Shown here: positions 45,593-54,375 of the stretch, piece after piece
Layout: every line of letters begins with the position of its first letter
Numbering within the stretch: the first letter of the stretch is position 1
From: Achromobacter deleyi
GTDB taxonomy: Bacteria > Pseudomonadota > Gammaproteobacteria > Burkholderiales > Burkholderiaceae_B
NCBI RefSeq assembly: GCF_016127315.1
Contig: NZ_CP065997.1
Location: 2,356,001 to 2,420,000 of the forward strand
DNA: 64,000 nt
Reading direction: 5' to 3'
Program-made: the position numbers and the translations under genes
The notes under the pieces: model-generated
Database searches by the model: none
What the model was told of the DNA's origin: nothing
What the model saw: only the letters and a program-made list of their open reading frames with translations

Positions 45593-45714
45593 GGCGGGGC
45601 GTCCTTTGGCAGCATTCTATCGGCCCTCGCGCAGGGCTTGCTATATCCAATATGTATAGAAGGCTATCAACAAAGAATTACTTGAATTGCGGCCGACGTC
45701 CTAAACTTCCTTCA
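45593..45714. other. AT-richer leader region before the putative RNA
   Basis: Between the channel gene start and the structured region. Runs such as TATATCCAATATGTATAG and ATCAACAAAGAATTAC could hold divergent promoters for the channel gene and the putative RNA; no clear paired -35/-10 could be fixed. Confidence 0.4.
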
Positions 45715-45988
45715 TCACGCGGCTATCCGAAAGGAACGCCGCTGATACGGGCGACAAGCCCGCCAGCTGCAAGGGCGGACGAAATCCCCGGGCGTTAATC
45801 ACGCTGCAGCTTGGGCGGGGACTAGAGACCCCAACCGGGCTCACGGCTAGCCCGTGCGTGAGTTGTACGAGGCACGAATGTTGGAATCGCGTGATCTAGG
45901 TAGAAGGCATCAGTGCCGGCTGATGACTCCAGGCTCACGTGTTGTTTTAGCGCGGCGTCTTACCTTCGGGGCAGCGCCGCGTTTTTTT
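45715..45988 (+). ncRNA. Putative structured noncoding RNA, family not identified
   Basis: A gene-free stretch packed with perfect hairpins and closed by a strong terminator. Visible stems: GCGGC...GCCGC around a GAAA tetraloop (45719-45742), AGCTGCA/TGCAGCT (45765-45771 with 45805-45811), CGGGCT/AGCCCG (45836-45854), CGTGAG/CTCACG (45857-45862 with 45934-45939) enclosing CATCAG/CTGATG (45908-45925). Strand follows the U-tract. It is not tmRNA, RNase P, SRP or 6S as I know them, and no long ORF crosses it. It could be an sRNA or a riboswitch-like leader, but the next plus-strand gene is 1.5 kb away. Confidence 0.5.
45951..45988 (+). terminator. Intrinsic terminator of the putative RNA
   Basis: CGCGGCG (45951-45957) pairs with CGCCGCG (45975-45981) and is followed by seven T (45982-45988). 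It lies 33 bases before the 3' end of the convergent response-regulator gene. Confidence 0.85.
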
Positions 45989-46020
45989 CGCCTGGCGCCA
46001 GCCTCCTGGCCCGTAGCGTA

Positions 46021-46836
46021 TCAGTAAGAGGGCGCGTTCGCATCCAGCGTATAGCGGCGCCAGTCTCCCTGTCCTTCCGGACGACCTTCCTCTCCCCCCT
46101 CCCGCGGTTCCAGTTCCAGCGTGATATCCGCCGCGAACATATAGCCCCAGCCATGCACGGCGCGGATCGGCAACGTCATGTGATTGGCGGCCGCCTTGCG
46201 CCGCAGGCGGCTGATCATCACGTCGACGAAGCGGCGCCGCGTGATGGCGCCGTCGGCGTCCTCGGCGCCATCCGGGTAGAACGCATCGCGGCTGACCTTG
46301 CGGTCCGGCGCGTTGACCAGCCGGGTCAGGAAATCGCGTTCGCCCGTGGTCAGGCCGAGGCTGTAGCCCCGCGGACTGATCAGCGTCCAGCCCTTGTTGA
46401 CCAGCCGCCAGGCCTCCTGCTGCGGTTCGTCGGCCGCGCCGTCGGCCATCTGGTCGGACATGTCCAGGCCCACCGCGCGCCGCACCAGCGCCTGCAGCAC
46501 GGCCGCCAGTTCCAGCCCGGTGACATCGGGCGGCAGGCAGGCATCGGCGCCACAGAGCAGCGTGCGGATGCGGTTCTCTTCGTTGCCGAAGGGCGCGATG
46601 GCGACGATGCCCAGGCCGCGGTCGATGGCGCGCAGCCGCACCGCGGCATTGTGGATGTCGGGCAACGGCGCTTCCAGGATGATCAATGGACTGGGGCGGC
46701 GGGAATAGCGGTCGTAGACGTCGGCCAGGTCATGGCAGCGGCGCACGCTGAATCCGAGGTGGGACAAGGCTTCGACCAGCCGGGCGTGCCTGGCGTCTTC
46801 CAGGCCGAGAAAGATGACATCCAGCGTGTTGTTCAT
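46021..46836 (-). CDS. OmpR-like response regulator with a degenerate receiver domain
   Basis: 271-aa protein: receiver-like domain (about 5-125) and a C-terminal winged-helix DNA-binding domain (about 150-250; LTTGERDFLTRLV, then RRFVDVMISRLRRKA and VHGWGYMF). The phospho-acceptor aspartate is replaced by Glu55 (LIILEAPLPD), and the conserved lysine position is proline (CLPPDV), so phosphorylation control is probably lost. No histidine kinase is adjacent. The start begins the receiver; an in-frame extension of 74 residues has no domain character. Confidence 0.82.
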   Translation of the reverse strand: MNNTLDVIFLGLEDARHARLVEALSHLGFSVRRCHDLADVYDRYSRRPSPLIILEAPLPDIHNAAVRLRAIDRGLGIVAIAPFGNEENRIRTLLCGADACLPPDVTGLELAAVLQALVRRAVGLDMSDQMADGAADEPQQEAWRLVNKGWTLISPRGYSLGLTTGERDFLTRLVNAPDRKVSRDAFYPDGAEDADGAITRRRFVDVMISRLRRKAAANHMTLPIRAVHGWGYMFAADITLELEPREGGEEGRPEGQGDWRRYTLDANAPSY

Positions 46837-47055
46837 GGATGCCCGCCTGCGCCTGCGTTGCGTGTCATGCCCCTCTCCCTCTGCTGCGCCATGATGTGGC
46901 GGCATCTGGCGATGTTGTCTGGTGGCGGGCGAAGGTCTGAACTGTTGATCCGTGCCGGGGCCACGGCCCGCTGAGGCTACGGTCGGGGTCTGGGACGGCG
47001 CTTGGCTCGAGCGCGTTGCGCCCAGGCCGCCGATGATCCGATTCCGCATGGAAGT

Positions 47056-47093
47056 CACGCCCGTGTTTCATTTAAACACGGGCGTGTTTTTTT
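47056..47093 (+). terminator. Strong orphan intrinsic terminator
   Basis: A perfect 13-bp stem (CACGCCCGTGTTT, 47056-47068, with AAACACGGGCGTG, 47074-47086), five-base loop, then seven T (47087-47093). No plus-strand gene ends upstream, so it must end an unannotated transcript or an antisense RNA across the response regulator. Confidence 0.85.
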
Positions 47094-47428
47094 GTGAAGA
47101 TACGTTTCTGTAGTTTCTGCTGGTAACACGGGCCTCGCCGCATATCCGCCCGAAGCACTTGAAACGCTGTTTGTTTATGCGGTTGCGACAATAAAATATT
47201 AAGTATTACCGATACATTATTTTCTATTTTTAATCGCCGAATGCCCATAAACTCGGGCCGGCCTTAATGCCCGGCCTGACGCCTGCGGACCTTGGAGGAG
47301 GGAGGCAGGGCCGGGCCCGACGCGTGCGCGCAAACCGATGATAGCAAGGGGTTTTTTCAATTCCCCGCAGGTCCCGGCGCCGGCCGGGGGCGGCGCGCCG
47401 ACACGGGCCGAGGAGGGCGCCGCGATTT

Positions 47429-47461
47429 ACGGATTAGCCCAGGAATTGGGGTGTAATCCGT
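47429..47461. promoter_or_regulatory. Inverted repeat before the XRE regulator
   Basis: ACGGATTA (47429-47436) and TAATCCGT (47454-47461) are perfect 8-bp inverted copies, 17 bases apart, about 53 bases before the XRE start. Suits repressor autoregulation. Confidence 0.45.
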
Positions 47462-47513
47462 TTATTTGACGGCAGTATTGAGATGTTTTAATCAAATAAA
47501 TAAATTCATATTA

Positions 47514-47909
47514 ATGTCTCAGGTTGATCGATTGGACACGTTTAGCCATCGTCTGCGCAATGCAAGAATGCTTCAGGGATGGACACAGAAAGACTTGGCA
47601 GTCGCGAGCAACCTGTCGCAAAGCGCTATCGGCAACTATGAGAGCGGCCAACGTCTGCAGCCTTCCAGCGACGCGCTCATCAAGCTGACCCGGGCACTGC
47701 GGGTCAATCCCATGTGGCTCAGCACCGGCGAAGGGCCGATGCTCAACCCTGGTTATGCCGAGCCCGCCACGAATGCGGGCAACCATCCCGAGCAGCCGCC
47801 CTGGCCGTTCGAGACGGTGTCGTACGCCACCTATGCGCGCCTGAGCCAGCAGGAAAAGCGCCAGATCGAACAGGTGCTGGCGGCCTACATCAAGGCGCGC
47901 GGCGAATAG
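47514..47909 (+). CDS. XRE-family HTH regulator (phage-repressor-like N-terminus)
   Basis: 131-aa protein with an HTH_3 domain at about 8-65 (RNARMLQGWTQKDLAVASNLSQSAIGNYESG) and the phrase MWLSTGEGPM often seen in phage CI-type repressors. No protease-like cleavage domain follows. No Shine-Dalgarno is visible; the upstream 50 bases are AT-rich, and a TTG start 16 codons earlier is possible. Its 3' end overlaps the convergent acyltransferase gene by 20 bases. No phage genes are nearby. Confidence 0.88.
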   Translation: MSQVDRLDTFSHRLRNARMLQGWTQKDLAVASNLSQSAIGNYESGQRLQPSSDALIKLTRALRVNPMWLSTGEGPMLNPGYAEPATNAGNHPEQPPWPFETVSYATYARLSQQEKRQIEQVLAAYIKARGE

Positions 47910-49053
47910 TCCCCACCGCGGTGGATGCGGCTCGTTGCCGCGGCGCCTTCCTGCGCGCCGCCTCGGGCGCGGCCTCCGCTTGCGCCGGTGGCGGCGCCGT
48001 GCGCAGGCGCCGGCGCAGGCGTTCCACCGGATCGGCGATCAGGCTGTTGAGCAACGCGGCCAAGCCGATACAGCCCGCCACCACCAGGGCCGTGAACATG
48101 GCCGGCTGGCGCAGTTGGGTGCCGTCGAGCAGCCAGCCGAAGAACAGGATGACCAGCGCGTGGCAGATGTAGATCGGGTAACTCAGCTCGCCGATGATCT
48201 TGTCCAGCCGGTGGCGCGACTGGAACAGGAAGGCCAGTGGCAGCAGCGCCGCGAACAGCAGCACCGCCAGTGCGTCGCGCAGCGTGTGCGGCAGGCCGAT
48301 GGAAAAATGGACCAGCGCGTACAGCGTCAGCAGGCCGGTGCCCAGTTCGGGCAGCCAGGCGACGCGGCGGCTCCACGCCTGCCAGCGCGGCAGCAGCACC
48401 TGGTGCGACAGGGATCCGGCCAGGAACAGCGCCAGTTCGGTGGGGAAAAAGCGGTAGGTCCAGGGGTCGCTCAGGCCGATGCCGCTGGCGATCAGCACCG
48501 CGCGCAGCGCCAGCGATGCCACCAGCAGGACCAGCAGGCGCCGCGGCGAATGCAGCACGAAGGGGGCAATCAGGTAGAAACTCATCTCGACGCCCAGCGT
48601 CCAGGCCTGCGGCACCAGCAGGCCCTGGTACAGCGGCACGTCGCTGCGGGCGAAGCTGCCGGTGAAGGCCAGCGCGCCGTGGTCGATGCCGAAGAACATC
48701 AGCCAGTCCTGCCCCAGGATCACCAGGTTCGACAGCGCCAGGAACAGCGTGGCGGCCAGCGGCAGTCCGTCATAGACGCGCCAGAACGCGTCGCCGCCGG
48801 CGGCGTAGGCCAGCAGCGTCAGCGCGGCCACGGCCAGGTAGACCGGGTACAGGCGCAGCGCGCGGTTGGCGTAGAACCGCCCGGGCGCGCCGCGGTAGTG
48901 GTCGGTGGCCGTCAGCACATAGGAGATCAGGAAGCCCGAGATCACGTAGAAAAGCTGCACCGCCAGGCGCCCGCCCACCAGCCAGTCGGTCGTGCCGCCG
49001 CCCAGATGGTCCAGGACCACGGACAGTGCCAGCAAAGTTCTCAGCATGCCCAT
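47890..49053 (-). CDS. Acyltransferase-3 family membrane protein
   Basis: 387-aa integral membrane acyltransferase of the OafA/ExoZ type with about ten helices. Landmarks: VVLDHLGG near 12-19 (catalytic His), GGRLAVQLFYVISGFLISY near 27-45, and FYANRALRLYPVY near 60-72. It probably O-acetylates a surface or exported glycan. No glycan cluster is adjacent, so the acceptor is unknown. Confidence 0.9.
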   Translation of the reverse strand: MGMLRTLLALSVVLDHLGGGTTDWLVGGRLAVQLFYVISGFLISYVLTATDHYRGAPGRFYANRALRLYPVYLAVAALTLLAYAAGGDAFWRVYDGLPLAATLFLALSNLVILGQDWLMFFGIDHGALAFTGSFARSDVPLYQGLLVPQAWTLGVEMSFYLIAPFVLHSPRRLLVLLVASLALRAVLIASGIGLSDPWTYRFFPTELALFLAGSLSHQVLLPRWQAWSRRVAWLPELGTGLLTLYALVHFSIGLPHTLRDALAVLLFAALLPLAFLFQSRHRLDKIIGELSYPIYICHALVILFFGWLLDGTQLRQPAMFTALVVAGCIGLAALLNSLIADPVERLRRRLRTAPPPAQAEAAPEAARRKAPRQRAASTAVGTIRRAP

Positions 49054-49307
49054 CGCCGTGTCTCCGGAAAGGATGGATCTGCCCGGTTCCGCGGCCGGTC
49101 TGCGCCGGCGGGGCGGAAGGGGTCAGTCGATTCTGCGCGTGGCGCGGGCGCGCCGCCATGCGGCATTCGATGCAGCCCCCCCTGCGCGCGGCGTAACGCG
49201 TCCCGGGCGGCGTGCAGCTTTCGGATTCGGCTGTCGGGGGGAGGCACGGGACGTGCGGGTCCCATGGCGGTTACAGTCGGGGGTGTGTCCTTTCAGGAGT
49301 GCTGTCC

Positions 49308-49838
49308 ATGTTTACTTCCCTGTCTTCGCGTTGCCGGCTGCTCGGCATCGGGGTGCTGGCCGTGGCGCTGGCCGGCTGCGCCGGGTCGACCGGGGGCGCG
49401 CGCGCCCAGGGCGCCGCGGCCGCCAACGCGGCCAGCAGCGCCGACTCGCTGGCCCAGACCAGCTGGGAACTGGTGCGCTGGACACGCGCCGGCGGCGCCC
49501 TGCGCGACATTCCGCATGGCGACAACGGCGAGCCGATCCGCCTGACCTTCCTGGCGCAGGGCAAGCTGTACCGCGCCGAGGGTTTCTCGGGCTGCAACGA
49601 ATACAAGGGCACGTACAAATTGCAGGCCGGCAAGCTGTCCATCGACGCGCCCGCCTCCACCCGCATGGCCTGCGTGCCGGCCCCGCGCGCCGAGCTGGAA
49701 AACGACTATCTGCGCGGCCTGACCGCGATCGACACGTTCACGCTGGACAGCGGCGGCGCGCCGCGCCACCTGACCTTCAACCTGCGCGGCGGCGACGTGC
49801 TGGAATTCGAGCGCCGCCAGGATCCGCCCACGCCCTGA
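49308..49838 (+). CDS. META-domain (HslJ-like) lipoprotein
   Basis: 176-aa predicted lipoprotein (lipobox ALAGC, Cys near 23) with one META domain (about 45-165; SWELVRW, GFSGCNEYKG, LSIDAPASTRMAC). META proteins are envelope proteins linked to stress or novobiocin resistance in E. coli (HslJ). AGGAG is 9 bases before the ATG. The next gene is a longer relative, so the pair looks like an old tandem duplication. Confidence 0.88.
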   Translation: MFTSLSSRCRLLGIGVLAVALAGCAGSTGGARAQGAAAANAASSADSLAQTSWELVRWTRAGGALRDIPHGDNGEPIRLTFLAQGKLYRAEGFSGCNEYKGTYKLQAGKLSIDAPASTRMACVPAPRAELENDYLRGLTAIDTFTLDSGGAPRHLTFNLRGGDVLEFERRQDPPTP

Positions 49839-49974
49839 GCGCGCGCGGGCCAGGTGTTTCAGTCTGTTTGGCGCGCGCGGCCGGCGGCCGCGCCGCGCCT
49901 ACAATGGGCGCTGCCCGAGCCCCCCGGCAAGCGTGCCGGCGGCGGGCCGTCTTTGTTTCTTGCGGGAGAGTTCC

Positions 49975-50769
49975 ATGGCCTTGTCCACTTCCTGGCGCTG
50001 GATCGCGCCGTGCGCCCTGGCGTTGACGTTGGCGGCCTGCGCATCCCCGCCGCGCACCGCGGACGGGCGCGACCCGCGCTTTCAGCCGGCCGCGGCCTCG
50101 GACGTGCTGGCGCAGACCAGCTGGGACCTGGCGCGCTGGACCCGTCCGGGCGGCGCGCTGCGCTCGATCCCGCACCCGTCCTCGGGCTCGCGCCCGCTCA
50201 CCATCGGCTTCATCCATGACCAGGGCGCCACGCGCGCCACGGGCTTCGCCGGCTGCAACACCTACAGCGCGCCCTACACGGTGGCCAACGGCCAGCTGAT
50301 CATCCAGTCCAACCCGGTGGCGACGATGATGGCCTGCGCGCCCGTGAGCATGCAGCTCGAACAGGAATTCCTGGCCGGGCTGACGCGCATCACGGCCACC
50401 TCGTTCGACAACACCAACAATCCGCAGCGCATGACCTGGGCGCTCAGCAACGGCGATACGCTCGATTTCGGCCGCCGCACCGACCCCGTCGCGGGCGGGC
50501 AGGTGGGGCCGACCAAGCTGGTCTACGTCAATGCCGAACGCGTGCCGTGCAACGCCGGCGCCGGCCGCGCCATGTGCTACCAGGTGCGCGACAGCGCGGC
50601 GCAGCCGTGGCAGCTCTGGTATGGCGACATCACCGGCTTCAATTTCCAGCCGGGCATCCGCTACCGCCTGCGGGTGGTGGAGGTCCGCGATCCCAATCCG
50701 CCCGCCGACGCCTCGGGGCTGCGCTGGGTGCTGGATACGGTGGTGGAACAGGAAATCGTGCGACGCTGA
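49975..50769 (+). CDS. META plus DUF4377 domain lipoprotein
   Basis: 264-aa predicted lipoprotein (lipobox LAAC, Cys near 22). The META domain (about 45-165; [24 protein letters not shown]) resembles the upstream protein residue for residue at its landmarks. A C-terminal DUF4377-like domain follows (about 180-262; [13 protein letters not shown], then [10 protein letters not shown]). GGGAGAG precedes the ATG. Envelope role inferred; exact function unknown. Confidence 0.86.
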   Translation: MALSTSWRWIAPCALALTLAACASPPRTADGRDPRFQPAAASDVLAQTSWDLARWTRPGGALRSIPHPSSGSRPLTIGFIHDQGATRATGFAGCNTYSAPYTVANGQLIIQSNPVATMMACAPVSMQLEQEFLAGLTRITATSFDNTNNPQRMTWALSNGDTLDFGRRTDPVAGGQVGPTKLVYVNAERVPCNAGAGRAMCYQVRDSAAQPWQLWYGDITGFNFQPGIRYRLRVVEVRDPNPPADASGLRWVLDTVVEQEIVRR

Positions 50770-50866
50770 GCCGCCGCGCGCCGGGGCGCGCTTGACCTGC
50801 GGCAAGCGGGCGGCGCGGCCCAGCGTTTACTATTACGGCCTTCGCCGTTCCACGCCCCGCTTTGCC

Positions 50867-51604
50867 ATGTCTTCCGTCGTCAATATCGCCGCCTACAAAT
50901 TCGTCTCGCTGGACGCGCTGCCCGAACTGCGCGCCCGGCTGCTGGCCGAGGCCGGCGCGGCCGGCCTGAAAGGCACCATCCTGCTGGCCGGGGAAGGCAT
51001 CAACCTGTTCCTGGCGGGCGCGGCCGACGGCATCGACGCCTTCCTGCGCGATCTGCGCGGCGACGCCCGCTTCGCCGACCTGGAAGTGAAGTTCAGCCAC
51101 AGCGCGCAGGTGCCGTTCCGCAAGCTGCTGGTGAAGATCAAGCGCGAGATCATCCGCATGGACCACCCGACGATCCGGCCCGAGGCCGGCCGCGCGCCGG
51201 GCGTGGATGCGCAGACGCTGGCGCGCTGGCTGGCGCAGGGCGCCGACGACAATGGCCGTCCGGTGGTCATGCTGGACACGCGCAACGCCTTTGAAGTCGA
51301 CGAGGGCACGTTCCGCGACGCCATCGACTGGCGCATCGACCGCTTCACGCAGTTCCCGGCGGCCGTGCAGTCGCACCGCGCCGAGCTGGAAGGCAAGACC
51401 GTGGTCAGCTTCTGCACCGGCGGCATCCGCTGCGAGAAGGCCGCGATCTACATGAACGAGGCCGGCATCGAAAACGTCTATCAGCTCGACGGCGGCATCC
51501 TCAAGTACTTCGAGGAAACCGGCGGGCCGGGGTTCGACGGCAAGTGCTTCGTGTTCGACGAACGTATTTCCCTCGATCCGGCGCTGACCCCGAGCCAGGA
51601 CTGA
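50867..51604 (+). CDS. trhO: Rhodanese-domain protein, TrhO/YceA family (short form)
   Basis: 245-aa protein with the N-terminal UPF0176 domain (about 1-95, [13 protein letters not shown]) and a rhodanese domain (about 110-220) with the active loop CTGGIRC (Cys183). TrhO makes 5-hydroxyuridine at tRNA position 34 from oxygen. E. coli TrhO is about 350 aa, so the C-terminal extension is reduced here. It converges on metG across a shared terminator. Confidence 0.85.
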   Translation: MSSVVNIAAYKFVSLDALPELRARLLAEAGAAGLKGTILLAGEGINLFLAGAADGIDAFLRDLRGDARFADLEVKFSHSAQVPFRKLLVKIKREIIRMDHPTIRPEAGRAPGVDAQTLARWLAQGADDNGRPVVMLDTRNAFEVDEGTFRDAIDWRIDRFTQFPAAVQSHRAELEGKTVVSFCTGGIRCEKAAIYMNEAGIENVYQLDGGILKYFEETGGPGFDGKCFVFDERISLDPALTPSQD

Positions 51605-51652
51605 TCGCGCACGGGCTTTGGTCGTGCCTTCCGCTGCCGCACCATCGCCACG

Positions 51653-51688
51653 ATGCAAAAAACCCGCCGATCGGCGGGTTTTTTGCAT
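51653..51688. terminator. Bidirectional intrinsic terminator
   Basis: A 36-base perfect palindrome: ATGCAAAAAACCCGCCGA and its complement. Each strand reads a GC stem with GAUC loop followed by six U, so it serves both trhO (plus) and metG (minus). Confidence 0.92.
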
Positions 51689-51711
51689 GGCGCGGGGAGC
51701 GGATCGGGCGA

Positions 51712-53778
51712 TCAGCGCACGCGCATGCCCGGCTTGGCGCCGGGGAACGGCTCCAGCACGTAGATGCCGGCGTCGACCGCCTCGTCGGCGTGGCTGGCGG
51801 CCAGCACCATGCCTTCCGAGACGCCGAACTTCATCTTGCGTGGCGCCAGGTTGGCGACCATGACGGTCAGCTTGCCGATCAGGTCCTCGGGCTTGTAGGC
51901 CGACTTGATGCCGGAGAAGACGTTGCGGTGGCGGCCTTCGCCCACGTCCAGCGTCAGGCGCAGCAGCTTGGTCGAGCCTTCGACGTGTTCGCAGTTGACG
52001 ATCTGCGCGATGCGCAGGTCGACGCGGGCGAAGTCGTCGATCGAGATGGTCTCGGCCAGCGGCTCGCCGCCGGGGATCACGGCGGGGGCGGTGGGCGGCT
52101 CGAACAGGTCTTCCAGCATCTGCGGCTCGACGCGCTGCATCAGGTGCTTGAACGGCGCCACGCGCTGTGGCAGCACCGCGGCGTCGGCCCAAGTGAAGTC
52201 GGCGTCGGCGGCGAACAGCTCGCGCGCGACACGCTCGGCCAGTGCAGGAAGCACCGGTGCCAACATGACGGACAGTGCTTTGAAACCCGCTAGCGAACGT
52301 GAGCAGATGTCTTGCAGTTTGGCTTTCTGTTCAACGCTAGCGGTTGCGATGCCTTTGGCCAGTACCCAAGGTTGATCAGCGTCGAACACCTGATTGAGTT
52401 GATCGGCGAAAGCCATGATCTGACGAATGGCTCGGTTGTATTCGCGCTCTTCAAACCATTTCTGAATCAGTTCGGCTTCGAGCTTCCAATTTTCAGTCAA
52501 AGGCGTGGTGTCGCCGATATAGGCCAGTTGACCATCGAAGTGCTTGGTAATGAAACCCGCTGCGCGGCTGGCGATGTTGACGTACTTGCCGACCAGGTCG
52601 CTGTTGACGCGGGCGATGAAGTCCTCGGGGTTGAAGTCCATGTCTTCGACCCGGGCGTTCAGCTTGGCGGCGATGTAGTAGCGCATCCACTCGGCGTTCA
52701 TGCCGAGTTCCAGGTAACGCAGCGGCGAGATGCCGGTGCCGCGGCTCTTGGACATCTTTTCACCGCTGACGGTGATGAAGCCGTGCACGTTGACCGCGTC
52801 CGGCGTCTTGCGGCCGGCGAACTTCAGCATCGCGGGCCAGAACAGCGCGTGGAAGTAGACGATGTCCTTGCCGATGAAGTGGACCTGCTCGGTGTTGCCG
52901 GCCGGGTCCAGCAGGGCGTCGAAGTCCAGGCCGCGCACGGCGCAGTACGACTTCAGCGAGGCCAGGTAGCCCACCGGCGCGTCCAGCCAGACGTAGAAGT
53001 ACTTGCCCGGCGCGTCCGGGATCTCGATGCCGAAGTAGGGCGCGTCGCGCGAGATGTCCCAGTCGCCCAGCTTGGCTTCGCCGTCCTCGGCGCCCAGCCA
53101 TTCGCGGGTCTTGGCCAGCATCTCGGGCTGCAGGTGCTTGCCGCCGTTGGCGTTGCTGCCGGTGGTCCATTGCTGCAGGAATTCGACGCAGCGCGGGTCC
53201 GACAGCTTGAAGAAGAAGTGGTCGGACGACTTCAGCACCGGCGTGGCGCCGGTCAGGGCCGAGTACGGGTTGATCAGTTCGGTGGGCGCGTAGACGGCGC
53301 CGCAGACCTCGCAGGAATCGCCGTACTGGTCCTTGGCGTGGCACTTGGGGCATTCGCCCTTGATGTAGCGGTCGGCCAGGAACATGCCCTTGACCGGGTC
53401 GTAGAACTGCTCGACGGAGCGGGTCTCGATCAGGTCCTGCGCCTTGAGCGCGCGGTAGATGTCCTGCGACAGCGCCACGTTCTCGGGCGAGTCGGTGGTG
53501 TGCCAGTGGTCGAAACGGATGTGGAAGCCGTTCAGGTACTGCGGGCGCTCGGCGGCGTAGCGCGCCACCAGCGCCTGCGGCGTGATGCCTTCTTTCTCGG
53601 CCTTCAGCATGATCGGCGCGCCGTGCGCGTCGTCGGCCCCCACGAAGTGCACCGTGTGGCCCGCCATTCGCATCGAACGAACCCAGATGTCGGCCTGGAT
53701 GTACTCCATGATGTGGCCGATGTGGAAGGATCCGTTGGCGTAGGGCAGCGCAGTGGTGACAAAGAGGGTGCGAGACAT
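51712..53778 (-). CDS. metG: Methionyl-tRNA synthetase
   Basis: 688-aa class I aminoacyl-tRNA synthetase. HIGH motif FHIGHI near 18-23, a zinc knuckle with CPKC...CEVC near 144-160, the KMSKS loop GEKMSKSRG near 340, and a C-terminal tRNA-binding (EMAP-like) domain from about 585 ([17 protein letters not shown]). Length is normal. Essential housekeeping gene, divergent from the small membrane gene and apbC. Confidence 0.98.
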   Translation of the reverse strand: MSRTLFVTTALPYANGSFHIGHIMEYIQADIWVRSMRMAGHTVHFVGADDAHGAPIMLKAEKEGITPQALVARYAAERPQYLNGFHIRFDHWHTTDSPENVALSQDIYRALKAQDLIETRSVEQFYDPVKGMFLADRYIKGECPKCHAKDQYGDSCEVCGAVYAPTELINPYSALTGATPVLKSSDHFFFKLSDPRCVEFLQQWTTGSNANGGKHLQPEMLAKTREWLGAEDGEAKLGDWDISRDAPYFGIEIPDAPGKYFYVWLDAPVGYLASLKSYCAVRGLDFDALLDPAGNTEQVHFIGKDIVYFHALFWPAMLKFAGRKTPDAVNVHGFITVSGEKMSKSRGTGISPLRYLELGMNAEWMRYYIAAKLNARVEDMDFNPEDFIARVNSDLVGKYVNIASRAAGFITKHFDGQLAYIGDTTPLTENWKLEAELIQKWFEEREYNRAIRQIMAFADQLNQVFDADQPWVLAKGIATASVEQKAKLQDICSRSLAGFKALSVMLAPVLPALAERVARELFAADADFTWADAAVLPQRVAPFKHLMQRVEPQMLEDLFEPPTAPAVIPGGEPLAETISIDDFARVDLRIAQIVNCEHVEGSTKLLRLTLDVGEGRHRNVFSGIKSAYKPEDLIGKLTVMVANLAPRKMKFGVSEGMVLAASHADEAVDAGIYVLEPFPGAKPGMRVR

Positions 53779-53880
53779 GGTTGTCGGTCGAGGTTGAGGG
53801 GAAAAATGGGTTGGCCGGCCATTTTAGGGCAATGGCGGCGATGCGCCCGCGGCGGCGGGCGGCGGGCCCTTGAAACGACA

Positions 53881-53918
53881 CAACCCGCCGGTCGCGCACG
53901 GGGGCGCCAGGCGGGTTG
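53881..53918 (-). terminator. Possible terminator of the small membrane-protein gene
   Basis: CAACCCGCC and GGCGGGTTG form a 9-bp stem with a 20-base GC-rich loop in the gap 53779-53999. On the minus strand it is followed by TGTCGTTTC, not a true U-tract, so it is weak. Confidence 0.35.
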
Positions 53919-53999
53919 GGGGACAGCGGGCCGGTCGGCCGGCCGCGAGTGCGCGGCGCGGGCCGCCGCGGGATGCGGCGGGCGCCGGCGATGCCGCGC

Positions 54000-54275
54000 T
54001 TAGCGGATCTCGCGGGCCTCGACGTCGATCACGTCGCCGCGCGGCTGCGTGGCGAACGGGGCGGTGGCGGACTGGAACGGGCCCGGACGGGCGCCCTGAC
54101 GCTGGCTCCAGTAGGCGCGCACGCCGAACGGCTTGCCGCGCACCTTGGCGACCACGTACAGGATTGCCACGGCGATCGCCGTGGACAACATGAAGACCAG
54201 CGCCATCGCCATGCCGATCAAGGCCAGGGCGGCGAATAAGACGGCTCGGAAGAAGCGGATAAGAGTATTGGTCAT
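54000..54275 (-). CDS. Small membrane protein of unknown function
   Basis: 91-aa protein with one long hydrophobic segment (about 6-45, perhaps two short helices) and a basic, proline/glutamine-rich tail (KVRGKPFGVRAYWSQRQG). Not recognised. An ATG five codons earlier (54290) is an alternative start; neither has a strong ribosome site. It lies between metG and the divergent apbC. Confidence 0.75.
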   Translation of the reverse strand: MTNTLIRFFRAVLFAALALIGMAMALVFMLSTAIAVAILYVVAKVRGKPFGVRAYWSQRQGARPGPFQSATAPFATQPRGDVIDVEAREIR

Positions 54276-54375
54276 GAAGGTCGGATGCAAAACGCAGCGA
54301 AAGGTTCCCGGTATCCGCTATCCTTTAGGGGATGGCGGGCCGCAGAAGCCGCGCTGCCTACGGAACCATAGTGAC

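Larger units (their letters stand above)
46837..47513. other. Long intergenic region (677 bases) with local low GC
   Basis: Holds a strong orphan terminator (47056-47093), an AT-rich block about 47165-47245 unlike the surroundings, and an inverted repeat (47429-47461) before an XRE gene. No ORF that I would support. The AT-rich part may be a promoter zone or a remnant of transferred DNA. Confidence 0.5.

Noticed and set aside
45715..45988. tmRNA, 6S RNA, SRP RNA or RNase P RNA
   Set aside because: No tRNA-like ends or tag reading frame, no RNase P or SRP conserved segments, and no 6S-type single long rod with central bubble could be drawn.
46837..47058. N-terminal extension of the response regulator
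   Set aside because: Low-complexity Arg/Gln/Pro-rich residues, while the receiver fold begins at the internal ATG at 46836.
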